The notes beneath the pieces are model-generated. The model worked only from the letters and a program-made list of their open reading frames with translations, was not told where the DNA came from and did no database searches. The position numbers and the translations under genes were made by a program. 6,806 nt of DNA from Chloroflexota bacterium (GTDB taxonomy: Bacteria; Chloroflexota; Anaerolineae; Anaerolineales; DRKV01), in contig DRKV01000029.1 in assembly GCA_011051635.1 (NCBI GenBank), forward strand, positions 1-6,806, in the 5' to 3' direction. Positions 1 through 5,419 of this stretch are shown here, in pieces; positions within the stretch are counted from its first letter, which is position 1, and every line of letters begins with the position of its first letter.

Positions 1-42
1 ACTACCAGGCCACCAGACTACCGTCCGGCCAAGGAGGTGACT

Positions 43-996
43 ATGAGTGAGACACCGGTCATCGAGACCTACGGTTTGACGAAAAAATACGGCGATTTCA
101 CCGCCGTGGAAGACCTCAACCTGGAGGTGCGCGGCGGAGAAATCTTCGGCCTGCTGGGGCCGAACGGCTCCGGGAAGACCACCACGATTTTGATGCTCCT
201 AGGGTTGACCGACCCCACCCGCGGCGTGGCGCGCGTTTTGGGTTTCGACCCCACCCGCCAGCCGCTGCAAGTCAAGGCGCACGTGGGCTATCTGCCCGAC
301 CAGGTGGGCTTCTACGATGAACTCACCGCCCGCGAAAACCTGACCTACACGGCCAAACTCAACGGCCTGCCGCGCCCCGAAGCCCGCAAACGCATCACGG
401 AGGCGCTGGGGCGCGTCGGGCTGAGCGAGGTCGCCGACAAGCGGGTGGGGACCTTCTCCTTCGGGATGCGGCACCGCCTGGGAGTGGCGGATATCCTCAT
501 CAAGCAGCCGCAAGTCGTCATCATGGACGAACCCACCCAGGGGCTGGACCCCCAGGGGGCGCACGAATTCCTGCAACTCATCCGCAGCCTGAAGGAAGAG
601 GGCATCACCATTCTGCTCTCATCCCACCTGCTGCATCAGGTTCAGGAAATCTGCGACCGGGTAGGGCTGTTCCATCGCGGGCATCTGCGCCTGGTGGGGA
701 CGGTTCCCGAACTGGGGCGGCAGGTACTCGGCAAGGCTTACCGCATCCGTCTGCAGGCGCAGGGAGACCCCGAAGCGCTCGCCGCGGCGTTGCGCGCCAT
801 CCCCGGCGTGACCGAGGTACGCACGCCTCGCCCGGAGGCTTACGAGGTGGACGCCGAGGAAGACCTGCGCCCCGAGACCGCCGAGGCCATCGTGCGGGCG
901 GGAGGCCGCCTGCTGGGGCTGGAGGTGGAGACCCAGAGCCTGGATGCCATCTACAACCACTACTTCCAGGAGGTGGAACATGAAGCCATCCACTGA
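43..996 (+). CDS. ABC-2 type exporter, ATP-binding subunit
   Basis: Cytoplasmic ATPase that would power the membrane protein encoded immediately downstream. All nucleotide-binding motifs of an ABC ATPase are visible: Walker A GPNGSGKT (residues 39-46), Q-loop Gln87, signature FSFGM (138-142), Walker B VVIMDEP (158-164), D-loop GLDP (167-170) and switch His195. The signature departs from LSGGQ. SxGM forms are common in the NosF/CcmA-like ABC-2 ATPases, but Phe at the third position is less usual. A C-terminal extension of about 100 residues follows the ATPase core, as in many drug, antibiotic or Nos-type exporters. The start is ATG 43, because AAGGAGG at 31-37 sits five bases before it; the in-frame GTG at 37 overlaps that Shine-Dalgarno. 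The length of 317 aa is normal for the family. The 3' end overlaps the next gene by 17 bases, so the two are co-translated. The substrate cannot be deduced. Confidence 0.95.
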   Translation: MSETPVIETYGLTKKYGDFTAVEDLNLEVRGGEIFGLLGPNGSGKTTTILMLLGLTDPTRGVARVLGFDPTRQPLQVKAHVGYLPDQVGFYDELTARENLTYTAKLNGLPRPEARKRITEALGRVGLSEVADKRVGTFSFGMRHRLGVADILIKQPQVVIMDEPTQGLDPQGAHEFLQLIRSLKEEGITILLSSHLLHQVQEICDRVGLFHRGHLRLVGTVPELGRQVLGKAYRIRLQAQGDPEALAAALRAIPGVTEVRTPRPEAYEVDAEEDLRPETAEAIVRAGGRLLGLEVETQSLDAIYNHYFQEVEHEAIH

Positions 997-1954
997 GCAG
1001 CGCAAACGGGAAGGCTCGCCCTGGACGGGGTTGTGGGCCGTGGTAGGCAAGGAAATGGCCGACCACCTGACCAGCGCCCGAATGCAAATCCTGGAGGTCC
1101 TCATCATCCTGACGGCGGGCGGGACGGTTTACGCCGCCATCCAGAACCTGAAGACCACCATCGGGCAGGACCGCTTCATCTTCCTGAAGTTGTTCACCAC
1201 CGCCAAAGACCCCCTGCCCGCTTTCGTGGGCTTTCTGGGCTTCCTCGTGCCACTGATTGCCATTTCGCTGGCCTTCGATTCCATCAACGGGGAATTCAGC
1301 CGCCGCACGATGTCGCGCCTGCTGGCGCAGCCCATCTACCGGGATGCGCTCCTGCTGGGCAAGTTCCTGGGCGGGCTGTTCACCCAGGCGCTGGTGTACG
1401 CCGCCATCTGGCTGCTCATCATCGGCCTGGGGCTGATTGGGCTGGGCGTGCCTCCCAACGGGGAGGAGGTCATCCGCATGGTGTGGCTGCTGCTGGCGAC
1501 GGTGGTGTACGGCGGCATCTGGATGGCGCTGGCGATGATTTTCTCCATCCGGTTTCGGCAGCCCGCCACGGCAGCCCTGGCTTCCATCGCCGTGTGGCTC
1601 TTCTTCCTGGTCTTCTGGGATATGCTGGCGGGCATCCTGGCACAGGTGCTCAGCCCAATCCGTTACGGCCTGCCGGAGGAGCAAATCCGCTTCATCCAGA
1701 CGGGGCTGGCGTTGAGCCGCATTTCGCCCAACACCCTGTATACCGAAATCATCGTCGCCCTGACGCAGCCCTCCATCCGCTCGCTGGGGCTGGTGCTGCC
1801 CTCGCAATGGCAAGGCGCCATCTTGGGGACACCGCTCCCCTGGGGGCAGAGCGTGCTGCTCATCTGGCCCCACCTGACGGGGCTGATAGCCGCCACGCTG
1901 CTGCTCTTCGCGGGGGCTTACGTCATGTTCCAGCGGCGCGAGGTGCGGGCGTAG
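980..1954 (+). CDS. ABC-2 type exporter, membrane permease subunit
   Basis: Integral membrane partner of the preceding ATPase, resembling the NosY / COG1277 type of ABC-2 permease. The 324-aa protein has a basic cytoplasmic N-terminus (residues 1-36) and then about six hydrophobic segments. The first is near residues 37-54 and the last is HLTGLIAATLLLFAGAYVMF at the C-terminus. After the second segment comes the loop FDSINGE...LAQPIYR...GK, which matches the conserved cytoplasmic coupling region of this family (D-x-I-x-x-E ... P-x-x-R ... GK). The start is ATG 980, with AGGAGGT at 969-975 just upstream and inside the ATPase gene; an in-frame ATG at 944 lacks such a site and would lengthen the overlap. 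The gene is followed directly by an intrinsic terminator, so the unit ends here. The cargo is unknown; sugar, antibiotic or protein-maturation roles are all known for relatives. Confidence 0.92.
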   Translation: MKPSTEQRKREGSPWTGLWAVVGKEMADHLTSARMQILEVLIILTAGGTVYAAIQNLKTTIGQDRFIFLKLFTTAKDPLPAFVGFLGFLVPLIAISLAFDSINGEFSRRTMSRLLAQPIYRDALLLGKFLGGLFTQALVYAAIWLLIIGLGLIGLGVPPNGEEVIRMVWLLLATVVYGGIWMALAMIFSIRFRQPATAALASIAVWLFFLVFWDMLAGILAQVLSPIRYGLPEEQIRFIQTGLALSRISPNTLYTEIIVALTQPSIRSLGLVLPSQWQGAILGTPLPWGQSVLLIWPHLTGLIAATLLLFAGAYVMFQRREVRA

Positions 1955-1976
1955 GAGGCAGTTTGAGTGCCAATCG

Positions 1977-2015
1977 AGGCGGCGGTCGTGTGAAAAGTGA
2001 CCGCCGCCTTTTTTT
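1977..2015 (+). terminator. Rho-independent terminator of the ABC exporter operon
   Basis: AGGCGGCGGTC (1977-1987) and GACCGCCGCCT (1999-2009) form a perfect 11-bp, GC-rich stem with an 11-base loop. The stem runs straight into seven T residues (2009-2015). It begins 22 bases after the permease stop codon. It is oriented for + strand transcription and separates the ABC unit from the downstream metalloid operon. Confidence 0.93.
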
Positions 2016-2024
2016 GCCTCAATC

Positions 2025-2044
2025 ACATTCAAAATAACGAATGT
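2025..2044. promoter_or_regulatory. Putative ArsR-family operator O1 (ACATTC-N8-GAATGT)
   Basis: Perfect inverted repeat ACATTC (2025-2030) and GAATGT (2039-2044) around an AT-rich 8-base spacer. The identical arrangement recurs at 2100-2119 and, with one mismatch, at 2848-2867. Arms containing ATTCA/TGAAT around an AT-rich centre fit what is known of ArsR/SmtB operators. The site lies 10 bases after the terminator T-tract and 75 bp centre to centre from O2, about seven helical turns, so both would lie on roughly the same DNA face. Binding by the repressor encoded at 2116 is inferred. Confidence 0.65.
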
Positions 2045-2064
2045 CACCCCCACCCAGTGACATT
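2040..2064. promoter_or_regulatory. 8-bp-arm inverted repeat AATGTCAC-N9-GTGACATT
   Basis: AATGTCAC (2040-2047) and GTGACATT (2057-2064) are perfect reverse complements separated by nine C-rich bases. The left arm shares five bases with the right arm of operator O1, so a protein bound here would compete or cooperate with one at O1. It lies just upstream of the presumed repressor promoter. It could be a site for a second regulator, part of a larger composite operator, or a hairpin. Which of these applies is not decidable from sequence. Confidence 0.45.
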
Positions 2065-2070
2065 TGGGCG

Positions 2071-2098
2071 GCGACAAGGCGCGCAGCGATGCTACAAT
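2071..2098 (+). promoter_or_regulatory. Sigma70-type promoter for the ArsR-family repressor operon
   Basis: The -10 box TACAAT (2093-2098) matches TATAAT at five of six positions. A weak -35 candidate GCGACA (2071-2076, four of six matches to TTGACA) lies 16 bases upstream. The expected transcription start, near 2104-2106, falls inside operator O2, the classic position for autorepression. The -10 assignment is reasonable; the -35 is uncertain. Confidence 0.55.
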
Positions 2099-2099
2099 T

Positions 2100-2119
2100 A
2101 CATTCAGAAGATTGAATGT
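2100..2119. promoter_or_regulatory. Putative ArsR-family operator O2 overlapping the repressor start codon
   Basis: ACATTC (2100-2105) and GAATGT (2114-2119) form a perfect inverted repeat with an 8-base spacer, the same as O1. It begins two bases after the -10 box and covers the predicted transcription start. Its right arm contains the ATG at 2116, so a bound repressor would block transcription initiation directly. The spacer includes AGAAG (2106-2110), the only plausible ribosome-binding sequence for that ATG. Confidence 0.68.
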
Positions 2120-2508
2120 TTCGACCAATGAACGAATACCTTTCAGAAATTCAAATCTTGAAAGCCCTGGCGCACCCCGTCCGCATCGCCATTCTGGAGA
2201 TTTTGCGAAACGGCGAGCAATGCGTATGCCACTTCGAGGCTGTTTTGGGGATGCGGCAGGCCTACATCTCTCAGCAGTTGATGGTGCTGCGCCGGGCCGG
2301 AATTGTCGCCAGCCGCCGCGAGGGATGGAATCATTATTACCGTGTCCGCAAGCCCGAAATTTACGCGGTTCTGGATGCCGTTTACGAGATAACCGGCACG
2401 ACCGCCGGCAAGCCAGTCTCCGCTCCGGCGGCATGTACCTGTCCCCGCTGCCGGGAGGACGCCGCCCACCAGGGGCTTGTTTTTACGCCCTCGCCCAATG
2501 ACCCCTGA
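2116..2508 (+). CDS. ArsR/SmtB-family metalloregulator with two Cys clusters
   Basis: Winged-helix repressor of 130 aa expected to bind DNA as a dimer and to release it on binding a metal or metalloid. The N-terminal part, LKALAHPVRIAILEIL (residues 15-30), is typical of the family. EQCVC (34-38) corresponds to the ELCVCDL metal site of ArsR and CadC, giving Cys36 and Cys38. The recognition helix follows at about 47-60 (RQAYISQQLMVLRR), then the wing REGWNHYYRV (68-77). A C-terminal tail adds CTCPRC (Cys107, Cys109, Cys112), an extra possible ligand set. The CVC motif does not separate As/Sb from Cd/Pb sensing; the downstream Acr3-like gene favours metalloids. ATG 2116 overlaps operator O2; ATG 2128 is an alternative start that would remove four residues. 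The gene probably regulates itself and the following genes. Confidence 0.93.
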   Translation: MFRPMNEYLSEIQILKALAHPVRIAILEILRNGEQCVCHFEAVLGMRQAYISQQLMVLRRAGIVASRREGWNHYYRVRKPEIYAVLDAVYEITGTTAGKPVSAPAACTCPRCREDAAHQGLVFTPSPNDP

Positions 2509-2521
2509 GAACAAACCCAAA

Positions 2522-2791
2522 ATGACGCATCTCATCCAACTGTACGGTACTCCGCAATGCCGCCGTTACAAGCGGATGCGGCAACGCGTCCTGCAGGCGA
2601 TGAAGAAAGCCGACATCCCCTACCGTCTGGAGGAAATCACCGATTCCGGGCGGCTCTCCCGCGACAACCCGCTCCGTCTGCCGCGGCTGGTACTCGACGG
2701 GCGAGAGATAGCCGTCCAAAACGTGCCGACAGCGGAGGAGATTTTGCGCCACCTGAGCACCCTGCAAGCAGAAGAGAGCACTTCCCTGTAA
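2522..2791 (+). CDS. Small thioredoxin-fold protein with single active-site Cys
   Basis: Protein of 89 aa from ATG 2522, or 97 aa from ATG 2498, which would overlap the repressor gene by 11 bases. Neither start has a strong Shine-Dalgarno, so translation is probably coupled to the repressor gene. The start is therefore uncertain; ATG 2522 places the first beta strand (THLIQLYGT) at the N-terminus, as in the thioredoxin fold. The sequence can be laid alongside the CPTC thioredoxin encoded at 4010: GTPQCRRY matches the active-site loop and RLPRLVLDGREI matches the cis-proline strand STPALVVNEKV. The active site reads CRRY, so the second cysteine is missing and it is the only Cys in the protein. 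It is probably a monothiol, glutaredoxin-like or thiol-binding protein, perhaps a metal(loid) carrier or a glutathione-type adduct handler. The context ties it to the ArsR-family operon. The fold is fairly likely; the function is unknown. Confidence 0.75.
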   Translation: MTHLIQLYGTPQCRRYKRMRQRVLQAMKKADIPYRLEEITDSGRLSRDNPLRLPRLVLDGREIAVQNVPTAEEILRHLSTLQAEESTSL

Positions 2792-2830
2792 TCGCGCCCC
2801 CCAGGCACCCTCTCCCGCTCTTGCGCGGGG

Positions 2831-2836
2831 TATATT
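2831..2836 (+). promoter_or_regulatory. Possible internal promoter -10 box before the permease
   Basis: TATATT in the 81-base gap between the small thioredoxin-like gene and the permease gene. A start near 2843 would put operator O3 immediately downstream. No convincing -35 is visible. A short GC hairpin (CCCGC 2814-2818 with GCGGG 2825-2829) directly before this T-rich stretch could instead act as a weak attenuator. The support comes mainly from the neighbouring operator. Confidence 0.3.
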
Positions 2837-2847
2837 TTGGCCTCAAC

Positions 2848-2867
2848 ACATTCACAAAAAGGAATAT
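2848..2867. promoter_or_regulatory. Putative third ArsR-family operator O3 at the permease gene
   Basis: ACATTC (2848-2853), an 8-base spacer and GAATAT (2862-2867): the same architecture as O1 and O2 with one changed base in the right arm. The left flank resembles that of O1 too (GCCTCAATC before O1, GCCTCAAC before O3). The site overlaps the permease Shine-Dalgarno (AAGGA, 2859-2863) and ends five bases before its ATG. It could therefore block an internal promoter or stop elongating polymerase. Confidence 0.6.
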
Positions 2868-2872
2868 AAAAA

Positions 2873-3943
2873 ATGACGGAAAACTCCATACCTGCTCCCC
2901 AGGAAAACGCCCTCACCCGCCGCAAGGATGCCCGCGCCTGGGGTGTGGTAGCGGGCGCGGCTCTCATCTGGCTCCTCTTGTATAACCTCATCCACCCGCT
3001 GGCGAACTGGCTCGCCTACGGCATGTTCGCCCAGCCGGAAGGCTCGCACCTGGGCGAATCGCTGGCCTTCTTCTTCTATGACGTGCCCAAAATCATCCTC
3101 CTGCTGGGCGGGATGATTTTCCTGATTACCGTGCTGCGCTCTTTCTTCACTACCGAGCAGACCCGGGCCTGGCTGGGCGGTAAACGAGAGGGAGTGGGGA
3201 ACGCCCTGGCGGCGCTGTTGGGTGTGGTGACGCCTTTCTGCTCCTGCTCGGCAGTCCCGCTTTTCATCGGGTTCGTCGAATCGGGCATTCCGCTGGGCGT
3301 GACCTTTTCCTTCCTGACCGCCACTCCCGTGGTCAACGAGGTGGCGCTGGTGATGCTCTTCGGGCTGTTCGGCTGGAAAGTCGCCGGGCTGTACCTGCTC
3401 AGCGGGCTGATGATTGCCGTCATCGCCGGAATAATCATTGGCCGCCTGCACCTGGAGCGCTATGTGGAGGATTTCGTCTGGCAAATCAAGGTAGGGCAGG
3501 CCGCTCTTGAAGCGGTGAAACCCACCTGGAGCGAGCGCTTCCAAAGCGCCTGGGAGAGCACGGAGGAAATCGTCGGCAAGGTGTGGCTGTACGTGGTGGT
3601 CGGTATCGCCATCGGGGCCGGGATTCACGGTTACGTCCCCGAGGACGCCATGGCCCACATCCTGGGGAAGAACACCTGGTGGAGCGTCCCGGCGGGTGTG
3701 CTGTTGGGCGTGCCGCTTTACTCCAACGCCGCGGGGGTGATTCCGGTCGTCCACGCCCTGATGGAGAAAGGCGCCGCCCTGGGCACTGTCCTGGCCTTCA
3801 TGATGTCCGTCGTCGGCCTCAGTCTGCCGGAGATGGTCATCCTGCGGCGGGTGCTCAAACCGCAGTTGATTGGTATCTTCATCGCCATCCTGACGGTGGC
3901 CATTATTTTTACCGGCTATTTGTTCAATCTGGTGTTGCTGTAG
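2873..3943 (+). CDS. DUF318/ArsP-family permease (putative metal or organoarsenical exporter)
   Basis: Polytopic inner-membrane protein of 356 aa with about eight hydrophobic segments in two blocks, joined by a charged cytoplasmic loop around residues 190-235 (HLERYVEDF ... PTWSERFQSAWEST). The hallmark TPFCSCS motif is at 120-126, followed by SFLTATPVVNE; the second block has the related GVPLYSNAAGVIP and VGLSLPEM motifs. Cys123 and Cys125 are the only cysteines, so they form the obvious thiol site. The family includes ArsP, which exports trivalent organoarsenicals, and members tied to other soft metals or with no known substrate. The start is ATG 2873, with AAGGA at 2859-2863. Operator O3 lies across this start region. 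Pairing with a small CXXC thioredoxin, as here at 4010, is a recurring arrangement for this family. Family assignment is firm; the substrate is inferred. Confidence 0.92.
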   Translation: MTENSIPAPQENALTRRKDARAWGVVAGAALIWLLLYNLIHPLANWLAYGMFAQPEGSHLGESLAFFFYDVPKIILLLGGMIFLITVLRSFFTTEQTRAWLGGKREGVGNALAALLGVVTPFCSCSAVPLFIGFVESGIPLGVTFSFLTATPVVNEVALVMLFGLFGWKVAGLYLLSGLMIAVIAGIIIGRLHLERYVEDFVWQIKVGQAALEAVKPTWSERFQSAWESTEEIVGKVWLYVVVGIAIGAGIHGYVPEDAMAHILGKNTWWSVPAGVLLGVPLYSNAAGVIPVVHALMEKGAALGTVLAFMMSVVGLSLPEMVILRRVLKPQLIGIFIAILTVAIIFTGYLFNLVLL

Positions 3944-3951
3944 CCAGGCTT

Positions 3952-3986
3952 CAGACTTCCGAAGTCTTGAAGACTTCGGAAGTCTG
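3952..3986. repeat. 35-base nested perfect palindrome between permease and thioredoxin genes
   Basis: CAGACTTCCGAAGTCTT (3952-3968) and its exact reverse complement (3970-3986) flank a single G, giving a perfect 35-base palindrome. Each half is itself an inverted repeat, AGACTTC-S-GAAGTCT, at 3953-3967 and 3971-3985. The RNA could form one long hairpin or two short ones. There is no T-tract after it, so it is not a standard terminator. It lies eight bases after the permease stop and ends ten bases before the thioredoxin Shine-Dalgarno. Plausible roles are a dispersed REP/MITE-like repeat, an mRNA-stability or processing element, or a tandem protein site. Confidence 0.85.
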
Positions 3987-4009
3987 GCCGAAAATCAAGG
4001 AGAACAACC

Positions 4010-4255
4010 ATGACCACAATCAAAATCCTCGGAACCGGCTGCCCGACCTGTCAACGTTTGCTCGATGATGTGATGAACCTCGTGGCGACGAATCAATGGG
4101 ATGCCAACGTGGAATACGTCACCGACATCCCCGCCATCCTGGCCTATGGAGTGATGAGCACCCCCGCCTTGGTGGTAAACGAGAAGGTCGTCGCCGTCGG
4201 GCACCCTGGCCCGGCAAAGGTGGCATACTTGATTCAACAGGCCATAACCGCATGA
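4010..4255 (+). CDS. Small TM0996/MTH895-type thioredoxin (CPTC)
   Basis: Cytoplasmic thiol-disulfide protein of 81 aa, a minimal thioredoxin fold. The active site GTGCPTC places Cys11 and Cys14 right after the first beta strand (IKILGTG), and the cis-proline is Pro52 in STPALVV, followed by the strand-turn NEKVVAVG and the final helix. The short length and early CXXC match the TM0996/MTH895 small disulfide proteins, which often sit beside DUF318 permeases. It probably reduces or keeps reduced the cysteines of the permease or repressor, or passes a thiol-bound metalloid to the exporter; that role is inferred from context. AAGGAG at 3997-4002 is seven bases before ATG 4010, so the start is secure. 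The stop codon overlaps ATG 4252 of a possible Cys-rich mini-gene in an ATGA arrangement. Confidence 0.92.
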   Translation: MTTIKILGTGCPTCQRLLDDVMNLVATNQWDANVEYVTDIPAILAYGVMSTPALVVNEKVVAVGHPGPAKVAYLIQQAITA

Positions 4256-4431
4256 AATGCCTTTCTTGCCTCTGCCTCCCATCGGCAGTGGACGGTTGTC
4301 TGTGCGGGGGCGCGGACTGGAAGAAACGCCCGCCGCCGCGTGAGAGACTCTCCTTTCGTTTTCGGAACAATCCATCTCCCAACGATAACCGGAGGTTTTC
4401 TCATGCTCAAGAAAGTGCAGCAACACCTTAA
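4252..4431 (+). CDS. Possible Cys-rich mini-protein (59 aa), low confidence
   Basis: An open frame starts at ATG 4252, overlapping the thioredoxin stop as ATGA, and ends at TAA 4429-4431, 29 bases inside the Acr3-like gene. Its first 18 residues, MKCLSCLCLPSAVDGCLC, carry five cysteines as CxxCxC and CxC, then a basic, Pro- and Arg-rich tail with no further Cys. That density is high for DNA where cysteine codons are rare, and the ATGA junction would allow coupled translation. There is no Shine-Dalgarno, no recognised family, and the tail runs through the next gene's ribosome-binding site. It could be a metallothionein-like peptide, a leader peptide, or a chance frame in a 147-base gap. Confidence 0.25.
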   Translation: MKCLSCLCLPSAVDGCLCGGADWKKRPPPRERLSFRFRNNPSPNDNRRFSHAQESAATP

Positions 4432-5416
4432 ACGCTATCTGCTGCTCTACGTCTCTATCGCTATGGCGCTGGGCTTGCTCCTGGGACACCCCCAGGCGGT
4501 CTGGACGAAGGCGCACAAGGCCGAGATAAAAGCGCTCACGACGGTCGTCGTCTTCTTCATCATCTACCCGATGATGGTCAACCTGAAACTGGAATCCCTG
4601 GCGAAAGCCGGGCGCAACTGGAAAGGGTTGACCCTGGCGCTGGCCTACAACTTCCTGTGGGCACCCATCTTCGGCTACCTGCTTGCCAAAGGCTTCCTGC
4701 ACGACCCCCTGCTGGCGCTGGGCTTCTTGCTGGTGATGGTCGTGCCCTGCTCCAGCATGAGCATCGGCTACACCGGCCTGGCCGAAGGCAACGTAGAACT
4801 GGCTACGGTCACCGTGGCGCTCAGTTTTCTGGTCGCCGTGGTTGCCGTCCCGCTGTGGATGAGCATCTTTGCCGGGCAGTACGAGGTGACCGTGCCCATC
4901 CACGATATGCTGATGTCCATCCTGGAGGTGCTGATTGCCCCCATGGTGCTCGGCTACCTGACCCGTCTGGCGCTGGTGCGCCGCTACGGAGAGAAGAAGT
5001 ACCGCGAGTGGCAGCCGTTCTTTCCCTCGCTCTCGCTGCTGGCGATGTTCGCCATCGTCTTCGTGATTTTCTTTGCCAAAGCCACCGTCATCGTAGACAA
5101 GTGGCAAACTGTCCTGCTCTTACTGGTACCCGAAACCCTGTTCTTCCTGGTGACATTGAGCATCATCACGTTGCTCAACCGCTGGATGCACATCCCTTAC
5201 GAAGAACACATGGCGCTGGTCTTCGCCAGCGCGGGCAAGAACAACGGCACCGCCATCGCCATCGCCGCGACGGCCTTCTCTCCGCTGGTGGCCGTCCCGG
5301 CGGCGGTCATGCCGGTCTTTCAGATTTTCTTCCTGGTGACTTACCTCAAACTGGCCGACCCTCTGGGAAGGTATTTCGGCCTTGAGGAAGGCATCCTTTC
5401 GGAGGCAAGGAGCTGA
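4403..5416 (+). CDS. Acr3/BASS-superfamily carrier (putative arsenite or metalloid efflux)
   Basis: Integral membrane protein of 337 aa with about ten hydrophobic helices, the usual size and topology for Acr3 arsenite antiporters and related bile-acid:sodium symporter (BASS) proteins. VPCSSMSIGYTGLAEGN (114-130) aligns with the Acr3 segment PCTAMVFVW...GD, whose cysteine is essential in studied Acr3 proteins; here it is Cys116. The second core motif reads ASAGKNNGTAIAIA (275-288), where canonical Acr3 has NNFELAIA, so the acidic residue is replaced by Thr. That makes substrate and coupling uncertain: it may be a divergent Acr3 or a sister BASS clade. GGAGG at 4391-4395 is seven bases before ATG 4403, which fixes the start over an in-frame GTG at 4340. 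The stop is three bases before the next ATG. The metalloid role is supported by the ArsR-family repressor and the ArsP-like permease upstream. Confidence 0.88.
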   Translation: MLKKVQQHLKRYLLLYVSIAMALGLLLGHPQAVWTKAHKAEIKALTTVVVFFIIYPMMVNLKLESLAKAGRNWKGLTLALAYNFLWAPIFGYLLAKGFLHDPLLALGFLLVMVVPCSSMSIGYTGLAEGNVELATVTVALSFLVAVVAVPLWMSIFAGQYEVTVPIHDMLMSILEVLIAPMVLGYLTRLALVRRYGEKKYREWQPFFPSLSLLAMFAIVFVIFFAKATVIVDKWQTVLLLLVPETLFFLVTLSIITLLNRWMHIPYEEHMALVFASAGKNNGTAIAIAATAFSPLVAVPAAVMPVFQIFFLVTYLKLADPLGRYFGLEEGILSEARS

Positions 5417-5419
5417 GCC

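Noticed and set aside
1033..2037. A 334-codon plus-strand frame overlapping the ABC permease
   Set aside because: The product is Arg/Pro/His/Gly-rich with no membrane segments or motifs, while the overlapping frame is a clear ABC-2 permease; it also reads through the terminator.
605..2434. A 609-codon open frame on the minus strand across the ABC permease and repressor genes
   Set aside because: It runs opposite two well-supported genes, crosses the terminator and promoter region, and its product is low-complexity and rich in Arg, Pro, Gly, Gln and His, as expected for antisense frames in GC-rich DNA.
2865..2870. TATAAA as a -10 box for the permease gene
   Set aside because: Transcription would begin at or after the ATG at 2873, downstream of the ribosome-binding site.
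2852..3754. A 300-codon minus-strand open frame opposite the permease gene
   Set aside because: Its composition (His, Gln, Glu and Asp rich) mirrors hydrophobic codons on the other strand; no domain or start signal is visible.
3952..3986. The palindrome read as a Rho-independent terminator
   Set aside because: No T-tract follows on either strand (GGCCGAAAAT after, AGCCTGG complement before), and the next gene has its own ribosome site in the same direction, with no new promoter seen.
3995..5107. A 370-codon minus-strand open frame opposite the thioredoxin and Acr3-like genes
   Set aside because: Same antisense artefact: it has His/Gln/Asp-rich repeats and spans two real genes and their intergenic gap.
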